Part shown: one piece after another, positions 38,778-47,513 of the stretch
Numbering within the stretch: the first letter of the stretch is position 1
How the letters are laid out: the number at the start of each line of letters is the position of its first letter
Source of the DNA: Pseudonocardiaceae bacterium
GTDB lineage: Bacteria > Actinomycetota > Actinomycetes > Mycobacteriales > Pseudonocardiaceae
NCBI GenBank assembly: GCA_009377865.1
Contig: WHTH01000030.1
Span: 1 to 47,851 of the forward strand
Length of the DNA stretch: 47,851 bases
Direction of reading: 5' to 3'
The notes under the pieces: model-generated
The model's database searches: none
What the model saw: only the letters and a program-made list of their open reading frames with translations
Told to the model about the DNA's origin: nothing
Position numbers and translations under genes: made by a program

Positions 38778-39995
38778 ATGACGGACGTGCAAGCGCCTAC
38801 ATTCGACCCGTCCTCTCCTGAGTTTCTTAAGGACCGGTACGGGACCTACCGACGGCTGCGGGACACCGCGCCGCTGCACGAGACGTCCAATGCCCCACCC
38901 ACCGTGCTGTTGACGCGACACGCCGATGTGGCACGGGCGCTGCGAGAACCTTCGGTGCGAATGCTGCCGCCGGGGGCAGGTGCTCCACCGTGGCTGGGGG
39001 ATGGCGCGGCCGCGGAGATGTTCCGTGGCCAGATGCTGTTCACCGACCCGCCCGACCACACTCGGCTGCGGAAGGTCGTGACCCCGGCGTTCCGCCCAAA
39101 GACCGTGGCTCGGCTGCGCGATGCGATCGACCGCGCACTCGACGAGCGCATCGATCTACTCCGCGAGAAGAACGCGTTCGACGCGGTCACCGACCTTGCC
39201 GAGTTCGTCCCCGCGATCGCGGTGTGCACCATCCTCGGCATCCCGGACGACGACTGGCCCGCACTGATACGCGGCGCCGTGGACTTCGTCCTGGTCCTGT
39301 CACCATTGGAGCTAAGCACGGAGCAGGTCCAGCGGGCGGACAGCATCTGCGAGTACTACCTGAACTATTTCGAGGAGCTGGTAGCTGAGCGACGTCGGCA
39401 CCCCGGCGGGGACGACGACTTCGTCACCGTACTGATCCGGGCACAGGACGAGGGGGACAAGCTCTCCAATACCGAGCTTTTGGCCACGGCCCACTCGGTG
39501 CTCAACGCTGGGTTCGAGACAACGATGAGCGCTCTGGCCAACGGCCTCCAGGGGATGCTGGGCGATCAGGACCAGTGGAGTGCGCTGTGCGCCGACCCCG
39601 ACCTTGCACCGGCGGCGGTTGAGGAGACTCTGCGGTGGGAGGCACCTGCACAGATCCTGACCAGATTCGCTGCCGAAGCGCTCGTCCTCGACTCCGGCGA
39701 AGTGCCAGCGGGCACCAGCATGGTGATCGGTGCCGCCGCCGGAAACCGCGACGAGCGCCGCTTCTCCAACCCCGACCAGTTCGACCTGCATCGGCCGGAC
39801 GTAGCGCACCTGAGTTTTGGCGCAGGCCGGCACGCCTGCATCGGCGCGCACCTCGGACGGATGGAGCTCGAGATGGCCTTCCGCAAGCTCGCCGCTGCCT
39901 TCCCCGAGATGGAGCTAGTGGGCACCGAAGCGCCACGCGAGCCCAACCCAATGTTTCCGACCCTGCAGCGCCTCGATGTCGTCGCACAGCCCTGA
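38778..39995 (+). CDS. Cytochrome P450 (first of a tandem pair)
   Basis: A 405-residue soluble bacterial P450 from ATG 38778 after CCGGAGGC. The heme-thiolate signature is FGAGRHACIG with Cys354. The I-helix acid-alcohol pair is in NAGFETTMSALANG, and the K-helix ExxR is ETLRW. PPDHTRLRKVVTPAFRP is the usual C-helix heme-propionate contact. It is likely a monooxygenase needing an external ferredoxin and reductase, neither of which is encoded here. The substrate is unknown. It is the first gene of the operon and is immediately followed by a second, divergent P450. Confidence 0.95.
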   Translation: MTDVQAPTFDPSSPEFLKDRYGTYRRLRDTAPLHETSNAPPTVLLTRHADVARALREPSVRMLPPGAGAPPWLGDGAAAEMFRGQMLFTDPPDHTRLRKVVTPAFRPKTVARLRDAIDRALDERIDLLREKNAFDAVTDLAEFVPAIAVCTILGIPDDDWPALIRGAVDFVLVLSPLELSTEQVQRADSICEYYLNYFEELVAERRRHPGGDDDFVTVLIRAQDEGDKLSNTELLATAHSVLNAGFETTMSALANGLQGMLGDQDQWSALCADPDLAPAAVEETLRWEAPAQILTRFAAEALVLDSGEVPAGTSMVIGAAAGNRDERRFSNPDQFDLHRPDVAHLSFGAGRHACIGAHLGRMELEMAFRKLAAAFPEMELVGTEAPREPNPMFPTLQRLDVVAQP

Positions 39996-40006
39996 TGGAG
40001 ATTCTG

Positions 40007-41236
40007 ATGAGCAGCCCGACTCCAGCACCCCCGGTAGACCTGGAGGACCCAGCGTTCCTCGCGGGCGACCGCAGCACCACCTATCAGCGGCTCCGGGACG
40101 ACACTCCCGTGCTCCGTCTCGGCGACGGTGGGCGGGAGGACTGGATCGTCTCCCGCCATGCGGATGTGCAAGCAATTATGCGCAACCCTGGCGGCCGGAT
40201 GCAGCCGCTGGGTATCGATGCCCCGCCCTGGCTGGTGGACGGCCCGGCGTTACGCCGGTTGCGAGCCAACATGGCTCAGACCGACCAGCCGGTCCACCGG
40301 CAGCTGCGTGGCCTGGTCGCCCCGCTGTTCACTGGACGACAGGCCGAGCAGCTGCGGAACGAGGCGGCTGCCGCAGCGCGCCGTGAACTGGACGCCGCTC
40401 GCCAGGACAGTGGTTCCTTCGACGCTGTGGCCGACCTCGCCGCGCAGGTGCCCAAGGGCGTGCTCCGGCAGCTGATCGGCATGCCCGAGCAGGACTGGGC
40501 CATGCTCATCGAGACCCAGCTCGACTTCCTCATGATCTTTTCGCCATTCCCACTCGACGAGACGCAGCAGGCCCGACTCAACGAGGTCGTCAGCTTCTAC
40601 TTCACCTACTTCGACGACCTGCTCAAAAATGTGACCGAACCGACCGAGTTGGCGCGGCGGCTGCTGGCGGCCGAACGCGATGGCGACCTCACCCACGACC
40701 AGGTGCTGTCGATCATGCATACCGTGCTGGACGCCGGGTTCGAGACCACCCGCACATCAATCTCCAACGCCGTCGAGCTGTTCGCCACGGTGCCCGGGCT
40801 GTTGGACGAGATACGGGCCGACCCAGATCTCATCCCAGGCGCCGTCGAGGAATTCCTGCGAGCGCGCCCGCCCCTCCACGCGCACCAGCGCTACCTCGTC
40901 GAGGACTACACGGCGTTGAATGGCACCACAATCCCGGCTGGCGCCCACGTCCTCGTGCTGATCGGCGCAGCCAACACAGACGAGCGGGTGTTCCCCGAAC
41001 CAGACAGGATCGACGTTCGGCGGGAGAACGCATCGCGGCACATGACATTCGGCGGCGGACTGCATCACTGTCTCGGCGCGGCGCTGGCCCGAGTCCAGCT
41101 GCAGGAGACCGTCGCCGAGCTGGCACGCCGGTTTCAGCGCATCGACATCGAGGGCGGCCCTGCCGAGCGGCACCCATCGCTGATCTTCCCCTCCCTGGCG
41201 GCACTGCGGGTGCGGGCAACGGAGAGCGATCGGTGA
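40007..41236 (+). CDS. Cytochrome P450 (second of a tandem pair)
   Basis: A 409-residue P450. ATG 40007 with a GGAG site is preferred; ATG 39995, overlapping the previous stop, would add 4 residues. The heme signature is FGGGLHHCLG with Cys355. The I-helix is DAGFETTRTSISNA, and ExxR is EFLR. MAQTDQPVHRQLRGLVAPLF is the C-helix region, where the usual D-P-P-x-H is changed to TDQPVH. It is clearly diverged from its neighbour, so this is not a recent duplication. The two could oxidise successive intermediates or form a functional pair. Confidence 0.94.
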   Translation: MSSPTPAPPVDLEDPAFLAGDRSTTYQRLRDDTPVLRLGDGGREDWIVSRHADVQAIMRNPGGRMQPLGIDAPPWLVDGPALRRLRANMAQTDQPVHRQLRGLVAPLFTGRQAEQLRNEAAAAARRELDAARQDSGSFDAVADLAAQVPKGVLRQLIGMPEQDWAMLIETQLDFLMIFSPFPLDETQQARLNEVVSFYFTYFDDLLKNVTEPTELARRLLAAERDGDLTHDQVLSIMHTVLDAGFETTRTSISNAVELFATVPGLLDEIRADPDLIPGAVEEFLRARPPLHAHQRYLVEDYTALNGTTIPAGAHVLVLIGAANTDERVFPEPDRIDVRRENASRHMTFGGGLHHCLGAALARVQLQETVAELARRFQRIDIEGGPAERHPSLIFPSLAALRVRATESDR

Positions 41237-42084
41237 AGCTGGCCCGTTACCGGTTGATCGACGGCCGGACATCCTTCGGTGTGGTGACCGGAGCCCAAGT
41301 CACCGCCCTGGACCACCGCATCCCGTCGTTCGAGGCGCTGGCCGCGGCACCCTCGACGGGCTTGCCACAGCGCGGTGACCCGCATTGCGACCTCGCCGAA
41401 GTTGCATGGGAACCGCCGATCGGCACGCACGCCAAGATTGTTTGTGTCGGGTACAACTATGCCACCCACGCTCGGGAGACGGGCACGCAGCTCCCGGAAT
41501 GGCCGACGCTGTTCACGCGATACCCGGACTCCCTGGTCGGTTCGGGTCAGCCGGTGGTCAGGCCGACCGACACCGACTCATTGGACTGGGAGGGCGAGGT
41601 GGCGGTCGTCATCGGCGCCCCGGCGCGAAGGGTGCCTTCCCACGCGGCCGCTGACTACATCGCCGGGTTCACTTGCCTTGCGGAGAACAGCGTGCGCGAG
41701 TGGCAGCAGCACTCCACGCAGGCCACAGCGGGCAAGAACTGGGCCGCCAGCGGGGCGTGTGGACCCTGGCTGGTCACGTCCGACGAGGTCGGGGAGGAGC
41801 CGATGGAGCTGACCACCCGGCTGAACGGTCAGGTGATGCAGCACGACACGACCGCTCACCTGACCTTCTCTTTCGCCCACCTGATCTCCTACATCAGCGC
41901 ATTCACGCCGCTAAGAGCCGGCGATGTCATAGCAACAGGCACCCCGAGCGGCATCGGGTTGCGCCGGGAACCACCTCGCTACTTGCGCCCTGGCGACGAG
42001 CTGGAGGTCGAGGTCGAGCGGGTCGGGCTACTGTCGCACGCGGTGATCGATGAGGCTGGTGCAACCCCTGTGGAGACACCCTGA
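41233..42084 (+). CDS. Fumarylacetoacetate hydrolase (FAH) family protein
   Basis: A 283-residue protein from GTG 41233, overlapping the P450 stop by 4 bp. FAH enzymes hydrolyse, decarboxylate or isomerise 2-oxo/enol acids from ring cleavage using Mg2+ or Mn2+. The metal site shows E120 and E122 (DWEGEVAVVIG). The third ligand position, usually Asp in a NDV motif, is Glu (E151 in CLAENSVREWQ). KIVCVGYNYATHARETG and IATGTPSGIG are typical. It acts with the cupin and aldolase genes downstream; the substrate is unknown. Confidence 0.92.
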   Translation: MKLARYRLIDGRTSFGVVTGAQVTALDHRIPSFEALAAAPSTGLPQRGDPHCDLAEVAWEPPIGTHAKIVCVGYNYATHARETGTQLPEWPTLFTRYPDSLVGSGQPVVRPTDTDSLDWEGEVAVVIGAPARRVPSHAAADYIAGFTCLAENSVREWQQHSTQATAGKNWAASGACGPWLVTSDEVGEEPMELTTRLNGQVMQHDTTAHLTFSFAHLISYISAFTPLRAGDVIATGTPSGIGLRREPPRYLRPGDELEVEVERVGLLSHAVIDEAGATPVETP

Positions 42085-43019
42085 TGCGCGTGATCACCGA
42101 ACAGGAGGTCGCCGCAGCCGTGACGCTCCCGGCCGTCGTCGACTCCATCCAGGACGTACTCGGGCACCAAGTGGCGACGACCGCATGGAACGTGGACAAG
42201 ACCATGGCCACGTGGGCGGCAAGCAGTGCACATGGGCTCGGTGCCGTCGACACCCAAGACGGGCTGGTGGTGTTCAAGACCTGGGTGAACACCCCCGCCG
42301 GAGCCAGCGCGATGCTCACCGCGTTCGCCGCCGACGACGGACACGTACGGGCCGTGATGGAAGCGGGCACGCTTGGCGCGCTACGAACGGCGGCGATCGC
42401 TGGCCTGGCCACCCGGTTGCTCAGCGACCCGACCGCGGACGAGATCGCAGTGCTCGGTGCAGGGCATCAGGCACTTCGCCAGGTGGCCGCAGCGGCAGCG
42501 GTCCGGCCGTTGCGTCGGGTTCGGGTGTGGAGCCGATCCGCCGAGCGCCGCGACGCGCTGGCCGACAGGGTCCGGACCGAACTGCGGCTCGACGCGGTCT
42601 CGTCGTCGACCGTGGTAGACGCCACCCGGGACGCTCCGTTGGTAACGGCAATAACTCGCGCCACCGAGCCGTTCCTGGAGATGGACCACTTGGCCGACGG
42701 CGCGCATCTCAACGCCCTCGGCGCGATCCTGCCATCGCACGCGGAGTTCAACCCGAGCCTGCTGGCCTCGTCCGCGCTGACCGTCGTGGACAGCGAAGCC
42801 AACGCGCGCCGCGCCTCTCGGGAATTCACCGAGTACTTCGGTGACGACTGGAGCGCAGTGCACACGCTTGCCGACGTGGTCGCCGGAACGGTCAGTCGGC
42901 CGGCGCGACCACGCTGCACCGTCTTCAAGGCAATGGGTATGGGTCTGTCCGACCTCGCCGTTGCACGGCTCGTTCTCAACGGATTCACCACCGGATCACC
43001 ACAGGGAGGACCCCGATGA
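42084..43019 (+). CDS. Ornithine cyclodeaminase/mu-crystallin family protein
   Basis: A 311-residue NAD(P)-dependent protein from ATG 42084, which overlaps the FAH stop by 1 bp. The Rossmann motif is VLGAGHQA (GAGHQ 125-129). VVFKTWVN, GALRTAAIAGLAT and GAHLNALGAILP match the family, whose members are cyclodeaminases, ketimine reductases or N-substituted amino acid dehydrogenases. This gene in a ring-cleavage-like operon suggests a nitrogen-containing substrate, a cyclic imine or amino acid. Which reaction it runs cannot be told. Confidence 0.9.
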   Translation: MRVITEQEVAAAVTLPAVVDSIQDVLGHQVATTAWNVDKTMATWAASSAHGLGAVDTQDGLVVFKTWVNTPAGASAMLTAFAADDGHVRAVMEAGTLGALRTAAIAGLATRLLSDPTADEIAVLGAGHQALRQVAAAAAVRPLRRVRVWSRSAERRDALADRVRTELRLDAVSSSTVVDATRDAPLVTAITRATEPFLEMDHLADGAHLNALGAILPSHAEFNPSLLASSALTVVDSEANARRASREFTEYFGDDWSAVHTLADVVAGTVSRPARPRCTVFKAMGMGLSDLAVARLVLNGFTTGSPQGGPR

Positions 43020-44119
43020 GTGCACAGTTCCTCGACATCAGCGGCCGCACCCCACCGGGCCCGTTGCCTTGGTCCCCCGTGAAGATCCCACGCGAAGAAA
43101 TCGAGGGCGAAGTCGAACGCCTCGCGACGATCCCGCAACCGGCCGACGGGAGACGCGCCTCACTCGTCGTCCACCCTGATTCGGACGGTCTCGGGCCCGG
43201 CCTAGCGCCCGGTGTGGACGTCACGATCAACGTGCTGAAGCCGGGTGAGCAGACAACACCAGTCAGACACAATGCAAGCCAAGTCGATATCGGCATCCGC
43301 GGCAGCGGTATCGTCCACGTGGGCGAACAGGACATCCGGCTTGCGAGCCGCGACGTCTGCAACATACCGTCAATGAAGGGCCACTCCCACCGCAATGACG
43401 GTGACGACCTGTGGGTCCGATTGACCTACTCAAACGTCCCACTGCTAGCGAAGCTCGGCGTCCATTACTTCGAGGACCTCTCGAGCGACCAACTTGATCG
43501 GAAGTCCGACCGGCCTGAGCGGGACCCAAACGGCGAGAGGTACACCCGCGCCAACGCACCCGACGTCGAGATCGGAGCGGGCGGCGCGCGACTGCGCGGC
43601 TATGAGTACCTCGTCGACATCGAGGTCGTCGAGAACAAAGCGCATCTCTGGCCATGGCATGAGGTGTCGCAGCACTTGCGGCAGCAGCCCGGAGATGGCA
43701 AGCGCATGATCATGGTCTTGTACAACCCGGCAACAGAGCGCCGCACCGGCACGACCCACAGCTTCTTTGTGACGGCAGCGGTCGTTCCTCCCGGCACTCC
43801 ATCCCCGCCTCGGGGACGCGGCCATCGGCACAGCTCGATGGCGATCAACTACCACTTCCAAGGCAGTGGTGCAAGCGTAGTCGATGGCGAACTGATCGAG
43901 TGGCGTGCGGGGGATCTGCTGCTGTCTGCACCAGGATGGAGCGAGCACGCCCACTACTGGGGTTTCGACGGTTTCGGCATCTTCACCGTACAGGACCACC
44001 CGCTGCACATCGGCATGGAATCGCTTGTGTGGCAAGAGGAGATGGATGGCCCTATCCTCGCTCTCGGCTCGGAACCCGGCCAGACCGGTTACGTAGGCCC
44101 ACGGGAAGCAGGCGAATGA
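43016..44119 (+). CDS. Bicupin protein, gentisate dioxygenase-like
   Basis: A 367-residue double cupin from ATG 43016, overlapping the previous stop by 4 bp. The first cupin (about 70-135) has only a partial metal motif (H85 in RHNASQVDIGIRG, with Gln89 where Glu is common; H123 and H125). The second (about 255-325) keeps an HxH pair H270/H272 (RGRGHRHSSMAINY) and a distal His (H311 or H313, SEHAHYW). Gentisate and 1-hydroxy-2-naphthoate dioxygenases are bicupins of this length, so Fe(II) ring cleavage is possible. The unusual ligand pattern argues against simply calling it gentisate dioxygenase. Confidence 0.82.
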   Translation: MSAQFLDISGRTPPGPLPWSPVKIPREEIEGEVERLATIPQPADGRRASLVVHPDSDGLGPGLAPGVDVTINVLKPGEQTTPVRHNASQVDIGIRGSGIVHVGEQDIRLASRDVCNIPSMKGHSHRNDGDDLWVRLTYSNVPLLAKLGVHYFEDLSSDQLDRKSDRPERDPNGERYTRANAPDVEIGAGGARLRGYEYLVDIEVVENKAHLWPWHEVSQHLRQQPGDGKRMIMVLYNPATERRTGTTHSFFVTAAVVPPGTPSPPRGRGHRHSSMAINYHFQGSGASVVDGELIEWRAGDLLLSAPGWSEHAHYWGFDGFGIFTVQDHPLHIGMESLVWQEEMDGPILALGSEPGQTGYVGPREAGE

Positions 44120-45045
44120 AGTTCCGCAGCGATCCGGCGCAACTGCGGGGCTCCATCGCACCGGTGATCACACCGTTCACAGCGGACGGCGAGCTGGACA
44201 TCGAATCCCTACTCGACCTGGTGCGTCGGCAGGTACAAGCAGGCTCGAACGGGATTTCCATCGGCGGTTCGACCGGAGAGCCCTCGAGTCAGAGCGTCGC
44301 CGAACGCGTCCGAGCCGTGCGGGCCGTGGCCGGGGAGCTGGCCGATGCCGTGCCGTTCTTACCTGGCACCGGCTCAGCCAACTTAGAGGAGACCCTCGAG
44401 CTTACCGCGACAGCTCGCGAGGCCGGTGCTGACGCAGCTCTGGTGATCACTCCGTACTACGCGCGGCCAACACAAGAGGCGCTTTACCAGTGGTACGCGA
44501 CGATTGCCAGGGAGGTCCCGGATCTCCCGGTGGTGATCTACAACGTGCCCTCGCGGACTGCGGTCGACATCGCCCCTGAGACTGTGGCGCGCCTGCACCG
44601 CGACTTCGACAACGTCGTCGGAATTAAGGAGACAACGAAGGACTTCGAGCACTTCTCACGGGTGCTGCACCTCGCCGGACGCGATCTGCTCGTGTGGTCG
44701 GGGATTGAGCAGCTCGGGCTCCCCCTGCTGGCATTGGGCGGCTGCGGGTTCATCAACGCGGTGGCCAACCTAGTTCCAGGGGCGGTGGCGCGAATGTACG
44801 AAGCGTGGGTGGCCGGAGACCACGGCACAGCCCGACAGCTGCACTACGCCCTGTACCCACTGGTGGATCTGCTGTTTGTCGAGACAAATCCCGCGCCGCT
44901 CAAATGGGTGCTGCACGGACGCGGATTGATCCGATCGCCATTCGTCCGACCACCGCTGGCTCCGCTCACCGAGCAGGGAAAGTCGCGGGTGCGCGAGCTT
45001 CTCAACGAAAGTCAGACGTTGCTGGGTAGCGAGCCGGGCGGGTAA
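44116..45045 (+). CDS. DapA-family (dihydrodipicolinate synthase-like) lyase/aldolase
   Basis: A 309-residue Class I aldolase-type TIM barrel from ATG 44116, overlapping the cupin stop by 4 bp. The Schiff-base lysine is K171 (VGIKETTKD). Tyr142 lies in IYNVPSRT, and the phosphate/carboxylate loop is GGSTGEPSS. Housekeeping DapA is usually encoded with dapB or other lysine genes. Here the operon context points to a catabolic pyruvate-releasing aldolase or hydratase-aldolase acting on the FAH/cupin product. It is the last gene of the operon. Confidence 0.92.
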   Translation: MKFRSDPAQLRGSIAPVITPFTADGELDIESLLDLVRRQVQAGSNGISIGGSTGEPSSQSVAERVRAVRAVAGELADAVPFLPGTGSANLEETLELTATAREAGADAALVITPYYARPTQEALYQWYATIAREVPDLPVVIYNVPSRTAVDIAPETVARLHRDFDNVVGIKETTKDFEHFSRVLHLAGRDLLVWSGIEQLGLPLLALGGCGFINAVANLVPGAVARMYEAWVAGDHGTARQLHYALYPLVDLLFVETNPAPLKWVLHGRGLIRSPFVRPPLAPLTEQGKSRVRELLNESQTLLGSEPGG

Positions 45046-45051
45046 TTGAAC

Positions 45052-45271
45052 CAAGCAGCAGCTGAGTTCTTGCACCGTCCCACCCCCGGCCGGCTCGTCC
45101 CCGACCGCCAGCGCGCCAGCCAGCGCGCCTCCGACGCCTCCCTACTACGCCGCGTCGAGCTTGCCACACAACGCATCCGCGAACTCGAGACCGACAACAA
45201 GCGGCTCCGCCGAGCACTCGCCGAAGCCCTCGGCCAGCGCCGCGTCGAGGGGCCCAACCCACCCCGCCACG
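45052..45271 (+). pseudogene. Tn554 TnpC-like (DUF6262) remnant
   Basis: The frame after a stop codon reads FLHRPTPGRLVPDRQRAS, ASDASLLRRVELATQRIREL, ETDNKRLRRALAEALGQRR. This resembles the C-terminal coiled-coil part of the small DUF6262/TnpC proteins that accompany the tyrosine transposases of Tn554-type elements. The N-terminal HTH-like half is missing and there is no proper start; it begins 7 bp after dapA-like ends. It marks an old transposon boundary abutting the catabolic operon. Confidence 0.6.
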
Positions 45272-45758
45272 ACACGCCGGTGCCACGATCTTCGACAGCT
45301 ATCGGACCGTGCTGAACTCCCACGTCATCGACACCGACCGAATCGCAAAACAGCAGCTCAAGAGCACGATCATTCCGACGGCTCCAGATAAGGAATTCGT
45401 GATAGAGATTCTGGTGGTCGACACCCGGGACGAACTGCGGATTAAAAGATGGCGCGTCGCCACCATGTGGCCCGGTTATCGCAGGTCATGCTGACCTCGG
45501 CGATGCCTGCGCTGCCGGTGATGCCTGCAGACGGCCACGGTTCGCAGGCGCGGTTATTGGCACCACGTCCACTAGGGACAGTAGCGAGCCCGCGGCGAGC
45601 GCCGCCAGGGAAGCCTTGAGGCTCCTTCGAGCGATCGCTGCTCCGCGGAGGAGCCGAGCCCACCCACGGTGTTCCGACTGGCGACGGTGCCGCGACCGCG
45701 GCCGGGCTGACCGGCGCGGGTCGTGGGGCTCGCCGGCACGATGTCGCGGCGTATCGCG
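45272..45758. other. Region without a confident gene (decayed sequence)
   Basis: Short open stretches occur, e.g. 45309-45494 (VIDTDRIAKQQLKSTIIPTA, then EFVIEILVVDTRDELRIKRW), with plausible but unrecognised sequence and mixed GC. There is no proper ribosome binding site, RNA gene or terminal repeat. It is probably transposon debris between the operon and the MetE-like gene. Confidence 0.4.
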
Positions 45759-46937
45759 TTAAGCGTCCGGTGGCGGGGTGAAGGCGAACTTTGGATCGGC
45801 AATCGGAACGTAGGCTTCCGGAAGCCCCAGCTCACGCCGAACCATGTTGGTTCCCTGGACGAGGGACACCATCTTGTACTGGGCGATTCGCCTAGACAGG
45901 CCTTCGCGTCCGAAGCCGCAATCGGTGGTGATCACGAGGCGGTCGGCCGGGATGTACTCCAGCGCCCGGCGAATGAGATCTGCTACCCGGTCCGGTGACT
46001 CGACGGTAGTGACGGTGTGGGTCACCACGCCGATCGCGATCTTCTTGTCGGTTTCGTACTTGCCGAACAGGGGCAGGTCCTGACCGTCGCTGCTGGCGCA
46101 CTCGAAGGTGAGCACGTCGGCATTGAGCTGCAAGAGGTACGGGAGGGCCTTCTCGTAGCTGGGCTTGTCCCAGTAGAAGCTCTGCTGGTTGGGGTTGCCC
46201 CAGCAGGTGTGCGCCCAGATCTCTGTCTCGACACCGTCCACTTCTCGATTGAACACGTCCGTCAGGAACTCGAGATCCTTCTCCGTGGCAGGCTGAGACG
46301 CATAGCAGGCGAAGTGCTGGGGCGGTTCTTCGATCTGTATGACCGGACATCCGGCCGCCGCCAGCTCTTTCAGCTCTTCGTTCATGATTGCGGCGACATC
46401 CAGGGTCAGCTCGCGATCAGACGGATAGTGCTCATTCCAGAGCATCATCGGTAGACAAGCGGAGCTGATGGTGCCGAGCTTAACCGGCTTGCTCGCCTGA
46501 CGTTGCGCCACCTTCCAGATCGGCGTGAAATGAAGCGGCCCACGGGACAGCTGTTGCACGACGGACGGAGCCTGATAGGCCTCTTGGACCTCGTGCAGTA
46601 TGTGTCCGGGCCTGAGCTGGGCGAGGTCCATCCAATGCGACGTATCCTTGAAGCCTTGGACACCATTGAGACGTTCGATCGGGTAGAGGAACCAGGATCG
46701 GCCACCCACGTCCAGGTCGAATCGGGCATCGCCGTCGGAGTAGATATCCAGGCCGGCCATCTCCTGCATACGCAGATTGCAGGAAACCGTATCTAAGTAT
46801 TGGTCTCGGTAGGTGGCGTCTTCGAGAGCGACCTTGAAGGGCCGACCATGCAGGCTTTCCCGGAACCAGGCGGGTCGAGGGATTGAACCGACAACTGCTG
46901 TCGGGAGGGTCATGTCCTTAGTTGTCCTAATCATCAC
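45759..46937 (-). CDS. MetE-like (cobalamin-independent methionine synthase family) methyltransferase
   Basis: A 392-residue single-barrel protein; full MetE is about 750 aa with two barrels, so this matches the stand-alone C-terminal catalytic type. The zinc-thiolate site is visible as H243-x-C245 (AHTCWGN), E279 (LTFECASSD) and C340 (TTDCGFGRE). VGSIPRPAWF and CPVIQIEEPP are typical. It probably accepts a methyl group onto a thiol; the donor may not be methyl-tetrahydrofolate. ATG 46937 follows GAGAAGG; ATG 46913 is an alternative. Base composition is lower in GC than the core genes. It may serve demethylation in the neighbouring pathway. Confidence 0.88.
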   Translation of the reverse strand: MMIRTTKDMTLPTAVVGSIPRPAWFRESLHGRPFKVALEDATYRDQYLDTVSCNLRMQEMAGLDIYSDGDARFDLDVGGRSWFLYPIERLNGVQGFKDTSHWMDLAQLRPGHILHEVQEAYQAPSVVQQLSRGPLHFTPIWKVAQRQASKPVKLGTISSACLPMMLWNEHYPSDRELTLDVAAIMNEELKELAAAGCPVIQIEEPPQHFACYASQPATEKDLEFLTDVFNREVDGVETEIWAHTCWGNPNQQSFYWDKPSYEKALPYLLQLNADVLTFECASSDGQDLPLFGKYETDKKIAIGVVTHTVTTVESPDRVADLIRRALEYIPADRLVITTDCGFGREGLSRRIAQYKMVSLVQGTNMVRRELGLPEAYVPIADPKFAFTPPPDA

Positions 46938-46966
46938 TGCGCCTTCTCGGGAACGAGGGAGGTCCC

Positions 46967-46995
46967 ATGTAACCCCAGGCTTTATGCGTTGTCAA
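46967..46995 (-). promoter_or_regulatory. Promoter of the MetE-like gene
   Basis: On the minus strand a perfect -35 TTGACA (46990-46995) is followed after 17 bp by TTACAT (46967-46972) as -10. Transcription would start near 46960, leaving a leader of about 25 nt before the ATG. The leader side also holds a small GGGAC...GTTCCC-type dyad. Confidence 0.6.
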
Positions 46996-47014
46996 GCCCG
47001 GAAGTGGTGATCTT

Positions 47015-47473
47015 TTGTCCGGCGCGATAGTCGGCCGCTCCTCGATGGCGGTAGCTAGGTGTCATCGCGAGGGCGGCCCGCTGCCGACGTTGTCCGCGCG
47101 TGCCGCTGTCCGGCCGTACGCGCTGACCGTCGGTGACGCCGTCATCGCCGCCGTGGCCCACCTGCCCGAGCACCTGCGCCGCTCGCTGACCTGGGACTGC
47201 GGCGCGGAGATGGCCGGCCACGCCGGCATCACCGCGGTCTCGATGCCGGTCTACTTCGCCCACCCCCACTCGCCGTGGCAGCGCGGCAGCAACGAAAACC
47301 TCAACCGCATCCTGCGCGAATACTTCCCCAAAGGCGTGACAATCACCGCCGACCCCAACTATCTCGCCATGGTGGCTTGCGAAATCAACGACCGACCCCG
47401 TAAGATCCATAACTGGAAGAAACCCTCCGAGATATTCGCCGAACTCATCGAGTCAGATGCTTCGGCCGCCTGA
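47015..47473 (+). pseudogene. IS30-family transposase, C-terminal fragment
   Basis: From about 47120 the frame matches the end of IS30 transposases: LRRSLTWDCGAEMAGHAGIT, VYFAHPHSPWQRGSNENLNR, LREYFPKGVTI, CEINDRPRKIHNWKKPSEIF. The second catalytic Asp (in WDCGAE, where DNG is usual) and the Glu (NEN) are present. The first catalytic Asp and the N-terminal HTH are absent, so the element is dead. Sequence before 47120 is unrelated. It ends at TGA 47471-47473. Confidence 0.85.
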
Positions 47474-47513
47474 ATTCGCCGATCCGGATCCAAACCTGTC
47501 GTAGCATGAAGAC

